From positions 17,845 to 81,844 of the forward strand of contig NZ_LMTZ01000124.1 of assembly GCF_001456025.1 (NCBI RefSeq): DNA of 64,000 nt, given 5' to 3'. This document shows positions 1 to 10,462 of this stretch, one piece after another. Numbering within the stretch: position 1 is the first letter of the stretch; each line of letters begins with the position of its first letter. The stretch is from Mastigocoleus testarum BC008 (GTDB lineage: Bacteria > Cyanobacteriota > Cyanobacteriia > Cyanobacteriales > Nostocaceae). The notes beneath the pieces were generated by a model. It did no database searches and was not told the origin of the DNA. It saw only the letters and a list, made by a program, of their open reading frames with translations. A program made the position numbers and the translations under genes.

Positions 1-77
1 CCCCACATCCCCTACACTTCCCCTGTCATTCTTAAAAAATCAACCCGGATCTTGTCTGACTTCTCTTCCTGGGACGC

Positions 78-1067
78 TTACTTATTGAAATAACCATTTT
101 TCCAAAGGTAAAAAGGACTAACAAAACTACTAACAAATAATTGCATTTCGCAGGCTGCTACTAATTCTGTTTTAACTTTAAATCTATGTTTACATAGATG
201 TAGAAGTATTTTCTTAAAATCGTTCAGCATATAAGCAGTAAAAGCAAGTGGTTTTACCCAAGGCTGAATATTAATTGTTCGAGTGACATAACGACTGAGT
301 CCTATACCCCGAAAAAATGGTAATAAATATTCTTTTTGCAAGCGCCACTTGGGTATTTTATGATAAATTTCCATTTCTGGGTTATACCAAATTTCCCAGT
401 TTGCTTTTTGAATATAAGACAACATTTCTAAATCTTCGCCGGTGAGCATATTACCTGTAACTCTACCAGTCAAAATAGGTTTTTCTGGAATGCTTTCTAG
501 GCAAGCTTGACGACGAACAACTAATCCTGCAGAAGGAGGAAGCAGTTTTGTTTTTGGTTCGTAAAATAAAGGTAAATTACCTCTTTCTGTAATCGCTAAA
601 AATGGAGCTATTCGCTGAAAATTCTCTGGTGGTTCTATTTCCCAGTCTGGGTGAATTTGACTAGCAAATGCTCCTGCTTGAGGATGTATTTTTGCAAAAT
701 TATGAGCTTTTTCTACCCAATTTGAAACTGGATAATTATCGTCATCTAAAAAGCCAATAAGTTCGCTATTTGCTTCATCAATAGCACGTTTACGAGCATA
801 TGCAGCACCTTGTTTAGGTTCAAAGCAATATTTCAAAGGAAAATTATATTGCCAATTTTTCTGATAATCTTGAACAATTTTTGCGGTGTTATCATTACTG
901 TTGTTATCAATAACAACAATCTCCCAATTAATATCTTCAGTGTTAATTTGTTGTTTTAATTTATCTAAAAGTCCTGGTAAGCGACTTTCTCCATTATAGG
1001 TAGGAATAGCAATAGTAAAATCTGTCTTGTTGTCAAATTTATTTTGAAAAGAAGTTTTATTTTCCAT
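78..1067 (-). CDS. hpsE: HpsE-type family 2 glycosyltransferase
   Basis: A 329-residue GT2 (GT-A fold) enzyme expected to transfer a sugar from a nucleotide donor during assembly of the hormogonium polysaccharide at the cytoplasmic face. The N-terminus has the GT2 opening TIAIPTYNGE near residue 18, then VVIDNNSNDNTA near 51, and a metal-binding DDD at 108-110. GEDLEM near 210 is the usual downstream acid motif, and basic amphipathic helices follow. It is the last complete gene of the minus-strand series hpsA-B-C-D-E and starts 113 bp after hpsD stops. hpsF and hpsG of the Nostoc punctiforme locus would lie beyond the left edge. The GT2 assignment is firm; the HpsE name rests on the pseudopilin and HpsA neighbours. 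A paralogue lies at 15309-16322. Confidence 0.88.
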   Translation of the reverse strand: MENKTSFQNKFDNKTDFTIAIPTYNGESRLPGLLDKLKQQINTEDINWEIVVIDNNSNDNTAKIVQDYQKNWQYNFPLKYCFEPKQGAAYARKRAIDEANSELIGFLDDDNYPVSNWVEKAHNFAKIHPQAGAFASQIHPDWEIEPPENFQRIAPFLAITERGNLPLFYEPKTKLLPPSAGLVVRRQACLESIPEKPILTGRVTGNMLTGEDLEMLSYIQKANWEIWYNPEMEIYHKIPKWRLQKEYLLPFFRGIGLSRYVTRTINIQPWVKPLAFTAYMLNDFKKILLHLCKHRFKVKTELVAACEMQLFVSSFVSPFYLWKNGYFNK

Positions 1068-1180
1068 GGCACCATTAACTAAAAATAATATCTATAATCA
1101 AGTATTGACTATAGATGTTATTTTTGTATTCAGTGTCTTTTCTTAAATATTATTGTATAAAACTTTATATACTATTTTAA

Positions 1181-1876
1181 TTATTCACAGTCTGTATCTT
1201 TTGCAGTTCTCATCCCTCCTAAAATAGTCTGTACAATTATACATCTTTTAACATCACTGGCTTGGGTTGATTTTCCTGCTTTAGGTATAGCAACAACTAT
1301 CTTTATCCCATCATTTATTTCTGATTCTGATAAACCACCAATTTGGTTAAATGTAATTGCTTGTGGTTTTGTCTTATTATATTTATTTGCATAGGATATA
1401 GTTTTAGTAGATTTATTTTCGTCGGTAATATTACTACCTAGGATTATATTTTCTGTACCAACACCTACTTCTTTACCGAGAATTTCCCAATATTGATCCG
1501 GCTCGGAATCATTTGGATGAATAGCTATTTGTGCTACTTTTTTCCCATTTTTAGTATCTGTTGTTAAGCTGACGCTGTAAGGAAGTTTAGTCTTTTTCGC
1601 TTTTCTTTGAGCTGTTTGTAGTGCAGCTAAAATCTCATCATTAACTTTATTTATTTGTTGTCGATTAACAAAACTAAACCAACTAGGACCTACAATTGCT
1701 GAGAGAATTCCTATAATTACTAGAGCTACTAAAACTTCCAAAATTGTAAAACCACCAGAACTTAACTGATTTTTACTATCAGATTTTAAATCAAATAGTA
1801 ACTGATTTATGATATTTTGGTTATGATATTTTATATTTATGTTGTTATGATGAAGAAAATTAGTTATTTTATTCAT
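1181..1876 (-). CDS. hpsD: HpsD-like pseudopilin
   Basis: A 231-residue prepilin-like protein. After about 40 polar residues comes the type III (prepilin) signal G|FTILE followed by a 20-residue hydrophobic helix, with the conserved Glu at +5 after the cleavage Gly. PilD would cleave there. The rest is a small globular domain with a C-terminal Cys-containing segment. By position in the hps locus it is the third pseudopilin (HpsD), thought to form a type II secretion or pilus-like apparatus that exports polysaccharide during gliding. The long leader is unusual; a shorter start is possible, but I see no internal Met before the signal. Upstream AAGAGAT is a weak ribosome site. Confidence 0.82.
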   Translation of the reverse strand: MNKITNFLHHNNINIKYHNQNIINQLLFDLKSDSKNQLSSGGFTILEVLVALVIIGILSAIVGPSWFSFVNRQQINKVNDEILAALQTAQRKAKKTKLPYSVSLTTDTKNGKKVAQIAIHPNDSEPDQYWEILGKEVGVGTENIILGSNITDENKSTKTISYANKYNKTKPQAITFNQIGGLSESEINDGIKIVVAIPKAGKSTQASDVKRCIIVQTILGGMRTAKDTDCE

Positions 1877-1975
1877 TGCCTATAATCTCTTTTTTTAAGA
1901 TAATTAAAGTGAATTGTAATAAATATCTTTAATTACTTGCTATTAGTGAGAGTAAATTATCTAGTTTATTTACTT

Positions 1976-2992
1976 TTATTCGACACCAATAAATCCTCGA
2001 CCTTTAACATTAATGCTTGCACTTGGAAAATAAGATTTGACATCATCTTTATAGCCATAATTATTTTCCTCTATCCGTGCTAATGCATTTCCTCTCAAGA
2101 AAATTTTTGCTGTTGTATTATCAATATCTACACAAGCATAGAAACTAGCATTGTTAAGAACCCCATTTAATGCGGGAACTTTGAGAGAATCTTTATTTTT
2201 TTTACTTTTAGGAAAAATAGATTTGCAGTCTATAGTTTTAAAACCTTGACTTGAATCAACATAGTCAACCAATACATCAGCACTTTGACTTCTGCTATAG
2301 ATACCATCTTTTTTCCAAGCATTCATTTTTTGTTCGAGGGTTCCTTGAATACTTAAATCAAATTTAGCAAAACCTGGATCTGGTTTCTGGATATATTCAG
2401 AAGTTACTTTAGTATTATATTCATCATCGGGCTCAATCCCATCATTCAGTTCAAATCTAGCAATGCGATATTGATTAGACCAAATATTCTTTGCATCATT
2501 TGTTTTGTTATCTTGTATCAAATAATAAGTAACTAAAGAATAAACAAAAGCATCATTTTTTGTCTTACTACTTGTAACTTTTTTCAGTTCTATTGCTTCC
2601 TTCTCAAATTTACGCTTCCAAAAAACAAGAACCGGGACTCGATCGCTTGAACTATAATCCAGTAGCTGATTTCTTATAGCTTTTATTCCATCAGCATCAT
2701 ATATATAAATTGCCTGTTGTAAATCTTGAGCAATATAATCTAAAGCTGTTTGAATTTCCTGTTCGGAATTAATTTTGGCTTGTTCTTTGCGATCTGTATC
2801 GAGAATATTAATCATGAATCCTAGTAATGGTGTAATTACCAGTACTGCTAGAATCATGGCTACCATCAATTCTATTAGGGTAAAACCTGCTGTTTTATTG
2901 ACTTGTTTAAATTTTTTATGTTTAAGTTGAGCGTTGAGAAAAAAATTGAGTTTATTAAAATGAGATTTATTGAGCATTTCAATGCTTTTCAT
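1976..2992 (-). CDS. hpsC: HpsC-like pseudopilin
   Basis: A pseudopilin of 338 residues when started at the ATG at 2992; another ATG at 2977 is equally possible. The open frame continues upstream to a TTG at 3103, which would overlap hpsB by 80 bp and is unlikely. The prepilin motif G|FTLIE is followed by a hydrophobic helix (LMVAMILAVLVITPLLGFM) and a mostly polar domain that starts with a coiled segment rich in Gln and Glu. Its size and place between two other pseudopilins match HpsC of the hormogonium polysaccharide system. It probably sits in the inner membrane or a pseudopilus as a minor component. Co-transcription with hpsB is likely from the 31-bp spacing. Confidence 0.82.
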   Translation of the reverse strand: MKSIEMLNKSHFNKLNFFLNAQLKHKKFKQVNKTAGFTLIELMVAMILAVLVITPLLGFMINILDTDRKEQAKINSEQEIQTALDYIAQDLQQAIYIYDADGIKAIRNQLLDYSSSDRVPVLVFWKRKFEKEAIELKKVTSSKTKNDAFVYSLVTYYLIQDNKTNDAKNIWSNQYRIARFELNDGIEPDDEYNTKVTSEYIQKPDPGFAKFDLSIQGTLEQKMNAWKKDGIYSRSQSADVLVDYVDSSQGFKTIDCKSIFPKSKKNKDSLKVPALNGVLNNASFYACVDIDNTTAKIFLRGNALARIEENNYGYKDDVKSYFPSASINVKGRGFIGVE

Positions 2993-3023
2993 ATTTGAAA
3001 AATTAAGTTTATATTGAATTATT

Positions 3024-3704
3024 TTATTTACACTTGGAATATGTATTTTTACTGTCTTCCAATCGCGAGCAAAAATCTGCAAATGTTGTGTTTCTGGATG
3101 CAATATCTGTAGTCATTTCTAGTAGAGGTGCTTTTAAATTACCGAATCCTCCACTAAAAGCGGATTGTGTAGCTTTTTTCTTTTGGTCGCTTTTTTCTAA
3201 TGATTTACTATCTTTGAAAGCATCTGCTCTGTAAACTCTAATCCCTAAACGGTAACCTCTATTTGCTTCATCAGTATTAGGGTTATAAGCAAACGCTTGG
3301 ACAAGTATGTCCCCCGATTCATCTTTTGTACATTTCCCATCACCACTACCATCGATACAATACAGTTGATAGGTTTTATCGGTGGGAGCAGAACAGTAAT
3401 CATTATCTTTTCGGCAATTTAAACTACCAGATGGAGCCTTGACTTCAGCAATTAAATTATTATCTTTTTTCGTGATTGGTGGCGATTCAATAGATCCAGA
3501 AGTAACACCATCAATGTATGTTTTAGCTGCTTGGGTTGCAAGTTCCACCCTTCTGGAGTTAACTCTGCTGGCAGTAGAAATTACAATTACAGGTGCGATC
3601 GCAGTTAACAAAATGGCAACAACAATAATCGCAATCAGTGATTCGATAATAGTAAAACCAGTATCATCTGTTTGTGGGTTAACTCGTTGTTGAATTTGGA
3701 TCAT
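3024..3704 (-). CDS. hpsB: HpsB-like pseudopilin
   Basis: A 226-residue pseudopilin with a short leader of about 15 residues, then G|FTIIE and a hydrophobic helix (SLIAIIVVAILLTAIAPVIV). The globular part holds several cysteines (CRKDNDYC, LYCIDGSGDGKC) that may form disulfides in the periplasm. It lies 76 bp after hpsA and just before hpsC, which is the gene order of the Nostoc punctiforme hps locus, so it is called HpsB. The role is inferred from that locus: a pilus-like secretion component needed for hormogonium motility. Confidence 0.83.
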   Translation of the reverse strand: MIQIQQRVNPQTDDTGFTIIESLIAIIVVAILLTAIAPVIVISTASRVNSRRVELATQAAKTYIDGVTSGSIESPPITKKDNNLIAEVKAPSGSLNCRKDNDYCSAPTDKTYQLYCIDGSGDGKCTKDESGDILVQAFAYNPNTDEANRGYRLGIRVYRADAFKDSKSLEKSDQKKKATQSAFSGGFGNLKAPLLEMTTDIASRNTTFADFCSRLEDSKNTYSKCK

Positions 3705-3780
3705 GGCGTTTTGATGTGAGGACTGCGGTAACTTGTGAGTCTAAAACTGTTAAAAAATCTATATCGTGATTTCCAAAACT

Positions 3781-6700
3781 TTAGCTACGTGAGTACTTTT
3801 TACAAAAGTCTTGTGGACGTTGACTGGTGGGAATAGCTGTTCCTGTACGACTAATTGTGCTAGTACCCGTAGAACTATTGACAGTAACTTTGATTGTTTG
3901 AGCACATAACAGTGTTTTGACCCATTCATCATCCCGACCGACTTCTCTAAAAAATTCATTAGGTTCCCCTGCAGGCGGTAACGTGAATGTTTCTGTAAAC
4001 AAATCTGGTAGTTGGGATAATAAGCCAACATCAAAACCCCACTGACGGGAAGGTGGTGTATAGAAGGGTGTCATACCTTCACCTATGAGACCTGTTCCAG
4101 TATTACTATTCCTGTAAGCCTGTCGGTAATCATTACCAAATAGAGCAGTACTACCTTTGGGTGTTTTTCCATTCAGTTGAACAACCTGCCAAGGTCCAGT
4201 AGCATAAGCACTGCGTTTATATTGGATTAGAGAACCACTGAGATTATGATTAGTGTTGTTCCAGGTTTCTAGATAGCGTACAAAGTTTTCCAAACCACCG
4301 TTTGATTCGCTTGGTCTTCCTGGGGTGTCTCCACCAGCAATAATTAAGTTAGTTGTAGTATCTGTAGCTTGCTGCAACCAGTTTCCATCTGTAGCAACTC
4401 CCCTGTCTCTATCTGTTGGGAGATTGGTTCTATCATTACCAGGGTCACCACTTCCACTAGTCCACTTGTCACGCGGTAATTGAATTTGTAGTACTGGGAC
4501 TAATATTGGTTGTTCGTTAGGATCGGTTCCATTCAAAGCATTACCGTTAATACTTTTATAGAACAGGAATTGACCATTCCCGTAATTGGTATCTGTGGGT
4601 ATTTTTTTATTCGGTAAGGTTTTAGCAGTCCTAAACCAGAGAGCATTGTCTTTGATTCTTGGTAATTTGTTTGCGGTCCAACTTTGTCCTGTAACGGCAT
4701 TTTTAGGAAATGCTTGGATATTACCAGCAGTATCAATTCCTAAAGGAACTGGATGACCTTGAGTGTCAAGTATCAAGTTTCCGGTACTGCTATCCCGAGC
4801 GAAAGCTACACGACGAGCGTAACTTTGCAATGTATTCTCTGCTAAATCGACGGTTGTACCTGCTAAGTCAATCGTTGCTTTATTGTATTTTTGACCAATT
4901 CTAGATGTGGCTGTGGTTCCTCCAGAGCTAATAGCTTTGCCATCAACCGTCCAATCATCTGCAGTACAAGTGTAAACAGGAACTTTTATGCAAACTTCCG
5001 TTAGGTACTCATTAAACTTCACCCGTCTCTGGATCGGAGTCACAAAGTTATTGACATAGGAACTACCTTGAAGTCCAGTTTTGCTAGTATTGAAATCTTT
5101 GGGTAAGCCCTGGGAAGTACCAGCACTGTTATACCAAGCACTGCTAGTAGTGAAACTATTATCGAAAAATCCTTGTTTTAAACGAACTGCGGTGATGCTG
5201 ATTTGGTCTTTTTCTCTAACAGTGTCTTTTGTATCGCCATCACCGTTAAGATCGACCTTTAAAGTAATTTCACTTAAAGCATCTGTAGCATCACCATCGT
5301 TATTAAAATCAAAGTTAGGAATAATAGCAGTTCCGGCATTATTTCTCAGGTCGTAATCTCCCTCATTACGAAACCCAAAACGAAAGTTATCTGAAAGTAC
5401 TGTGACCGCATCTGCAACGACTGATGCTGCGCGCCAACTATCTCCTGTAGTACACTTAGGAAGCCTTTTATCATTTTTGCGGCAAGCAAAATTATTATCA
5501 AGGGTTTTATTGCGGATATAGAACCTACTCCAGTTTATCTTGCCAGTTTTACTATCTCGTAACTGATCGACAAATTCCTCAACTGGATTGCTAGCGTTTC
5601 CACCTTTAGCATGAAGGTTAAAATCACCTTTGATATACGTAGGTAAATTACTTGCTAATATTAATCCTTTTTCTTCTTGTCTAAACTTAACATCACGATC
5701 GAGACGGCTACCATTTATCAGCATGATGCCACTCGGACGGCGAGTCGGGTCTAATCTGTAGTCAGTGGGACTAATTAATTCTCTTTGTTCGGTTTTATTA
5801 TCTGGAGTGTCACTGAGATCGGCTAAAGCATCATTTCTCGTAGCATAAACAATACCACTATTGGGAATTAAATATTCTTGTTTTCCACCACCGCTATGGC
5901 TACCAGAGATTTTTTTCTGGCGTATTTTATCAACATCTAATACCGTTACCCTTACCTCTAAGGGTTGGCGCTGCTCAATACTCCTGGTATAGTCTTCTCC
6001 TAATTCTGCAAGTTTTAAGTTTGTGTCAATCGATTTAATCTGGCGAGCATCTAAAAATGCTGTTTCGTAAATGGCTCCATGGGGTATTGGCGGAGAGGTA
6101 CTAGGAGATTTATCCTTAAGAATATCGAGAGCACAAACTGCTGCATCTATTGCCGAATAATCTGCTGCTGTCCGCTTTGTACTGGATTTTTCTAATGCTC
6201 TTCGCAGAGGTTCGTTAACAAAACGCCCATCTGGAAATACCATTCTTGCTTGTCGTTCTAATTCTGCTGCATACTTACCCCTTCCACCAAAGGTATACAC
6301 AACACCATTATTAGATTTACCTTGGGTAGTGCTAGAGTCAGCATCTGGATTCTTCCATCTAGCTTTTACCTTGCTATTATTTTGAGCTGTAACTGAGTTT
6401 GTTGGATCGTAATAGCTACTAACACAGGCTATAGGTTGTTGATCCTGACCATAGTCCTTGGCGTAATGATAAACAGCAGTTGCTCTCATTAAGAGATCGC
6501 CTTGACGGGTTTCACCATTTCCTGTCGTCATTGGCATAGAATCAGACCAGACAATGATTGGGTCTTTACTCTTAAATTTGAGGCTATTAACTTTAATTCT
6601 TTTAGAATCAATACTGCTAGGGTCAACAAAATTTGTATCCCACTGTGGTTCGGGTAAAAACGACTTATCAACTCGCTTGTAGGTGACGCCATCAACATAG

Positions 6701-8619
6701 ATACCTGCGCCAGTTACAATGCGTATTCCACCAATATTGTCGAGTAAATCTTTCGGTTTTTCCGTTGCTTTTTCTTCAAAAAAACCATCCCGATCAGTAG
6801 CACCAGCCAAACTGACCAATTGCTCAATTTTGGTGGCGCGGGTACGATACTTATCCTTATCATTTGTGTAATCATCCCATTCGGTACGAGGTGTACTGGG
6901 ATAATCTACAGATTGAGGTGTGTTGGTACCAACAAAATCTTTAATAGTCTTATCAAACCACAGAGCAGGTAAATTATTTCCGACTAAAATGCGATCGCCA
7001 AGTAATTTCTCTTCTTCCCTATACTCTTCTTTGAGTTTGTTGGGTTCGGTAGCGGGTAATTTCTTCGGTTGAAGTGATAATCCCGTATTAGCGCTAGTAG
7101 GATAAATCCAAGTATCTTGAGGTCGTAGTAAATCACCAGTACCTTGAAGCTGAGCAGTTCCAGGATTACCTCCTAAAGGAACTTTTTTAAAAGTAACTTT
7201 GCGAGTTCGCTTTCTAAAGTAAGATTCTAACTCTTCTCGACGAACTTCATTTCTATTTAAACCAGGATTATTTTCCAGCCGAGTAGTGACATTATCTCTT
7301 ACTTCAGAAGGGTCTTGGGTACTAGATTTAGTAATCTGTTTATTTACTAACAAGTTAACTCTTTGAGCATAAGCTTGAGTATTAAAAGCAATCTCTGCAG
7401 AAGAATTATTAGCAGATTTATCACCACTATTAAAAGTCTTTTGGGTCGGCTTATTTCCTGGTCTAAATAAATCTATATCGACACCACCTCTTGTACCGAC
7501 ACCAGTAATACGACCAAAACCAACATTTCCACCAACAATTATTTTGCTATTCTGGGCGTTATAAAAACAGGAATCTGGGTCGCTAACTTGATAAAATCGG
7601 ATATCATTAAAAATTTTAGCTGTCAATAAATTACTGTTAGTAAATATCCTCCCATTAAGACTTAGTCCAGCACCAGGGGTTATTTCTAAATCATCTTCGT
7701 AAACAACAGCATTATTACTCAGAGGAATCCGTTCTTGATCTTGCTGAAATTCAATCGCAGAAAAGCCCTTATTCCCTTTATAAGCTTCGTACTTTGTTGT
7801 TGTTAACTTTGCAGTTTTGAGATATGCATCATCAATTGGTACTGTGGTCGAGTAAACAAAAAAGCTTTTCTTGAGGGTTCCATCTAATCGGTACCAACCC
7901 GAACCACTAACTAAACTTGCACTTGTACCTGCAGCTCCACCACAACTTTTACCTGCACCCATCGGACGCGCTCTCGCATCAAGAGGAGTACGAGCCCGGT
8001 TAAACTTAGCTTCATCATTACGACTGGGGCTACGGAACAAGACACCATACAAAGTTAGGCTGTCATACTTACCATTATTATCTGTATCAACAGGAAATCT
8101 CCAAGCAGTTTTGATGACTTCTCTGTTTTCTAATTCGGTACTATTTTTATCATTAATTCCACTTTTGCCGTCAAGATTGTAGCTTACTTCTAAAGGTGTC
8201 TCATCACCAAAAGTATATTTAGTCAGATTTTTAGTAAAAGCATCGTACAAAGAACTATCAGAAGGTGTGGAGCGCGGTAGAGTTGGATCGGTAAATAACT
8301 GATTTATTTTTGCTTTAGCCCGCTCAATTGATGGCATTGCAGCACTTAATACTGCTTGATTTACACGAACATTACTAGCATTTTCAGCCCGTTTGAAAGA
8401 GCGAAATAAAATCGCAGTGGTCAGTAATATAACCACCAAAGTTACCATCGCTACAGTTGGTAAAACAAAACCAGCATTTACCCAATCTGCTTGTCTTCTA
8501 CTGACCAAGAAAGTCCGCAACAACCAAGCACGTTGTTCTCTAATTTCTAATGTAGATTTTTGATAATTTTTTTGATAGAAGCTTTTGATCAATTTGACTA
8601 ATTTGCTATTGGGATGCAT
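3781..8619 (-). CDS. hpsA: Hormogonium polysaccharide biosynthesis protein HpsA
   Basis: A very large protein (1612 residues) that opens the hps series. One N-terminal membrane helix spans about residues 50-75 (GFVLPTVAMVTLVVILL). It begins with a Gly-Phe pilin-like junction but has Thr, not Glu, at +5. The remaining 1500 residues are polar, low in cysteine and rich in Asn, Thr and Asp, with no enzymatic motif I recognise; segments such as DFNNDGDATDA and VDLNGDGDTKDT look like calcium-binding loops. In Nostoc punctiforme HpsA begins the locus induced in hormogonia and is needed for polysaccharide secretion and gliding. AGAAGG at 8625-8630 sits 5 bp before the ATG, a good ribosome site. Confidence 0.88.
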   Translation of the reverse strand: MHPNSKLVKLIKSFYQKNYQKSTLEIREQRAWLLRTFLVSRRQADWVNAGFVLPTVAMVTLVVILLTTAILFRSFKRAENASNVRVNQAVLSAAMPSIERAKAKINQLFTDPTLPRSTPSDSSLYDAFTKNLTKYTFGDETPLEVSYNLDGKSGINDKNSTELENREVIKTAWRFPVDTDNNGKYDSLTLYGVLFRSPSRNDEAKFNRARTPLDARARPMGAGKSCGGAAGTSASLVSGSGWYRLDGTLKKSFFVYSTTVPIDDAYLKTAKLTTTKYEAYKGNKGFSAIEFQQDQERIPLSNNAVVYEDDLEITPGAGLSLNGRIFTNSNLLTAKIFNDIRFYQVSDPDSCFYNAQNSKIIVGGNVGFGRITGVGTRGGVDIDLFRPGNKPTQKTFNSGDKSANNSSAEIAFNTQAYAQRVNLLVNKQITKSSTQDPSEVRDNVTTRLENNPGLNRNEVRREELESYFRKRTRKVTFKKVPLGGNPGTAQLQGTGDLLRPQDTWIYPTSANTGLSLQPKKLPATEPNKLKEEYREEEKLLGDRILVGNNLPALWFDKTIKDFVGTNTPQSVDYPSTPRTEWDDYTNDKDKYRTRATKIEQLVSLAGATDRDGFFEEKATEKPKDLLDNIGGIRIVTGAGIYVDGVTYKRVDKSFLPEPQWDTNFVDPSSIDSKRIKVNSLKFKSKDPIIVWSDSMPMTTGNGETRQGDLLMRATAVYHYAKDYGQDQQPIACVSSYYDPTNSVTAQNNSKVKARWKNPDADSSTTQGKSNNGVVYTFGGRGKYAAELERQARMVFPDGRFVNEPLRRALEKSSTKRTAADYSAIDAAVCALDILKDKSPSTSPPIPHGAIYETAFLDARQIKSIDTNLKLAELGEDYTRSIEQRQPLEVRVTVLDVDKIRQKKISGSHSGGGKQEYLIPNSGIVYATRNDALADLSDTPDNKTEQRELISPTDYRLDPTRRPSGIMLINGSRLDRDVKFRQEEKGLILASNLPTYIKGDFNLHAKGGNASNPVEEFVDQLRDSKTGKINWSRFYIRNKTLDNNFACRKNDKRLPKCTTGDSWRAASVVADAVTVLSDNFRFGFRNEGDYDLRNNAGTAIIPNFDFNNDGDATDALSEITLKVDLNGDGDTKDTVREKDQISITAVRLKQGFFDNSFTTSSAWYNSAGTSQGLPKDFNTSKTGLQGSSYVNNFVTPIQRRVKFNEYLTEVCIKVPVYTCTADDWTVDGKAISSGGTTATSRIGQKYNKATIDLAGTTVDLAENTLQSYARRVAFARDSSTGNLILDTQGHPVPLGIDTAGNIQAFPKNAVTGQSWTANKLPRIKDNALWFRTAKTLPNKKIPTDTNYGNGQFLFYKSINGNALNGTDPNEQPILVPVLQIQLPRDKWTSGSGDPGNDRTNLPTDRDRGVATDGNWLQQATDTTTNLIIAGGDTPGRPSESNGGLENFVRYLETWNNTNHNLSGSLIQYKRSAYATGPWQVVQLNGKTPKGSTALFGNDYRQAYRNSNTGTGLIGEGMTPFYTPPSRQWGFDVGLLSQLPDLFTETFTLPPAGEPNEFFREVGRDDEWVKTLLCAQTIKVTVNSSTGTSTISRTGTAIPTSQRPQDFCKKYSRS

Positions 8620-9130
8620 AACTACCTTCTGGTCAAAAAAACGATGCGATAAATGATATTACTTTTTCAAAAATTCTTTTTCTTATTTTTATACTCGTGC
8701 AATCAAACTGACCTGAAAATAAAATTTGCAGGCAAAATCAAGTTTAATTTGTATGATGATTTTTAGTAATGAATGGATTATTTAGTGGATGAACAATTTT
8801 GAACGAACTATAGGAATAATATTTGATTTGTGAATATTAGAGACGTAGTATGGTACATCTCTCTAAAATACTCATGCTAAAAATGAATGATTTAAGATTG
8901 CTATATCGGATTATTTAATTTGTAGCTGAAACAGAGTATAAATGTCATCAATTAATCCCAAAAAAAGCAAAAATTTACTTTAAATTATAAGTAAATGAAG
9001 TTGCTATTGGGAGAGTAAACTTATGTTACCCATTTGCAGCGAGAAATATATCAGTTAGGGGAAATAAAATTTTGGTAATTGGTAATTGGTAATTGCTGTA
9101 TTTGAATCGACCTAACTTAAAAAATTATCG
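8620..9130. other. Intergenic region between hpsA and the lipoprotein gene
   Basis: Divergent, AT-rich 511-bp gap that must contain the hpsA promoter (minus strand) and the promoter of the plus-strand lipoprotein gene. I cannot place a convincing -35/-10 pair for hpsA. It holds a degenerate copy of the AGAGACGT palindrome family (8838-8865) and a short run of the heptamer TTGGTAA (9072-9095). Confidence 0.6.
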
Positions 9131-9652
9131 ATGTCTGAACATAATGTGGTGATAGTTGTGAAAAACTTATTCATTTTTTTGGCTATGATTTGCATTTTGG
9201 GCTGCGCAGAAACAAACTCAGCTAATGTGCAACAACAAAATAAAAAGCAAAATGTTACGAAGAAAAAAGTTAATGAAGCTAAGGTGGTATCTGTTAAAGC
9301 TCAGGGAAAACCACAAAACTATACCTTTAATGTGGGGATTTCCAGCCCCGATACAGGTTGCGAACAATATGCTAACTGGTGGGAAGTACTAAATGAAGAA
9401 GGTAAACTTCTCTATCGTCGTATCTTGGCACACAGTCATGTTAAAGAGCAACCTTTTGAACGTTCGGGTGGACCTGTGACCGTGAGCGATAACGAAATAG
9501 TAATAATCCGAGCACACATGAATAATTCAGGTTATGGGACAACTGTTTTCAAAGGTTCAGTAAAAGATGGTTTTAAACCAACTCAACTGAAAGCCAATTT
9601 TGCTTCCGAGGTGAAATCCCAACAACCACAACCGAGTGGATGTGCTTTTTAG
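9131..9652 (+). CDS. Putative lipoprotein of unknown function
   Basis: A 173-residue protein. A hydrophobic stretch (LFIFLAMICILGC) ends in a lipobox with Cys25, so it is probably a lipid-anchored envelope protein. The true start may be the GTG at 9158, which leaves a tidier signal peptide (VKNLFIFLAM). A Gln/Lys linker follows, then a compact domain of about 110 residues with motifs such as GISSPDTGCEQYANWWEV and RAHMNNSGYGT. The domain looks conserved but I cannot name a family or function. It stands alone, divergent from hpsA. Confidence 0.65.
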   Translation: MSEHNVVIVVKNLFIFLAMICILGCAETNSANVQQQNKKQNVTKKKVNEAKVVSVKAQGKPQNYTFNVGISSPDTGCEQYANWWEVLNEEGKLLYRRILAHSHVKEQPFERSGGPVTVSDNEIVIIRAHMNNSGYGTTVFKGSVKDGFKPTQLKANFASEVKSQQPQPSGCAF

Positions 9653-9833
9653 TGTCTTTTAGAAATCAGAAGACAGGAGTCAAAATTAGAATGTTCTTTA
9701 CTCCTGACAGTATTTTAGCTGTATTTCATTTGCTTATAATCCAATAAATATAGTTCCCAATCGCTATATGCTGCTAAGAAGGCGCGGCTAGCGCCACGCA
9801 GTGCTATCCCTAATCCCCAATCCCGGAAATACC

Positions 9834-9867
9834 AAAAACACCCGCATCGGTACTCCGCACAGGTGTT
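9834..9867 (-). terminator. Rho-independent terminator of rpmB
   Basis: Downstream of rpmB on the minus strand. The arms ACACCTG and CGGGTGT pair over 7 bp with one G-U, an inner CGG/CCG pairing extends the stem, and a run of T follows on the transcript strand. Confidence 0.6.
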
Positions 9868-9947
9868 CTGGTTTGTTCTGGTTTGTTTGATGATAACTGG
9901 CGAAAAATTGCCAGTAATTTAGGTACGAGATTGGAAATGATTGAACC

Positions 9948-10184
9948 TTAATAGTGGTTAAGATTAATCCCAGCTTCTTTAGCCATTGCATCAATACCTT
10001 TCTTTTCTAAAGTTTTGATTGCTTTGGTAGAAAGTTTTAGTTTTACCCAACGATTACCTTTAGCCCACCAAACACGTTTGTTTTGTAGGTTGACCTGCTG
10101 AAGACGCTTGGTACGACGGTGAGAGTGGGAAATTGCAAAAGCATTATTTGCTTTCTTCCCAGTAAGTTGACAGCGACGAGACAT
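9948..10184 (-). CDS. rpmB: Ribosomal protein bL28
   Basis: A 78-residue basic protein with the L28 opening MSRRCQLTGKKANNAFAIS, the SHRRTKR segment and the motif VWWAKGNRWVKLKLSTKA. The length is normal for cyanobacterial L28. It is a large ribosomal subunit protein placed near the E site and 5S/23S rRNA contacts. It is monocistronic here, with a terminator-like hairpin about 80 bp after its stop codon and htpG upstream on the same strand. Confidence 0.96.
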   Translation of the reverse strand: MSRRCQLTGKKANNAFAISHSHRRTKRLQQVNLQNKRVWWAKGNRWVKLKLSTKAIKTLEKKGIDAMAKEAGINLNHY

Positions 10185-10462
10185 AAAATCTATCTCCTTG
10201 TTTTTTACACGATCTACTATTTTATCTAAAGAAGCAAGTAATTAGGGAAAACAAGTAGACAGTTATCAATTTTGGTTGAATTTTGGGTATTTAATTCACC
10301 CAATATCATTTTCGTGGCGGTATATGACAGCTTTTGCTTGAATAAGCAACCATAATTAGCCAATTAACTCATCCGCCGATATAAGAATAACGGTGCGTTA
10401 TGGCTAACGCCTAACACACCCTACAAAATCGGATATATTTCAACTGTCAGTCATGAATTATC

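Noticed and set aside
1976..3103. Longer hpsC starting at a TTG (3103)
   Set aside because: Would overlap hpsB by 80 bp; ATG codons at 2992 or 2977 leave a normal pseudopilin leader.
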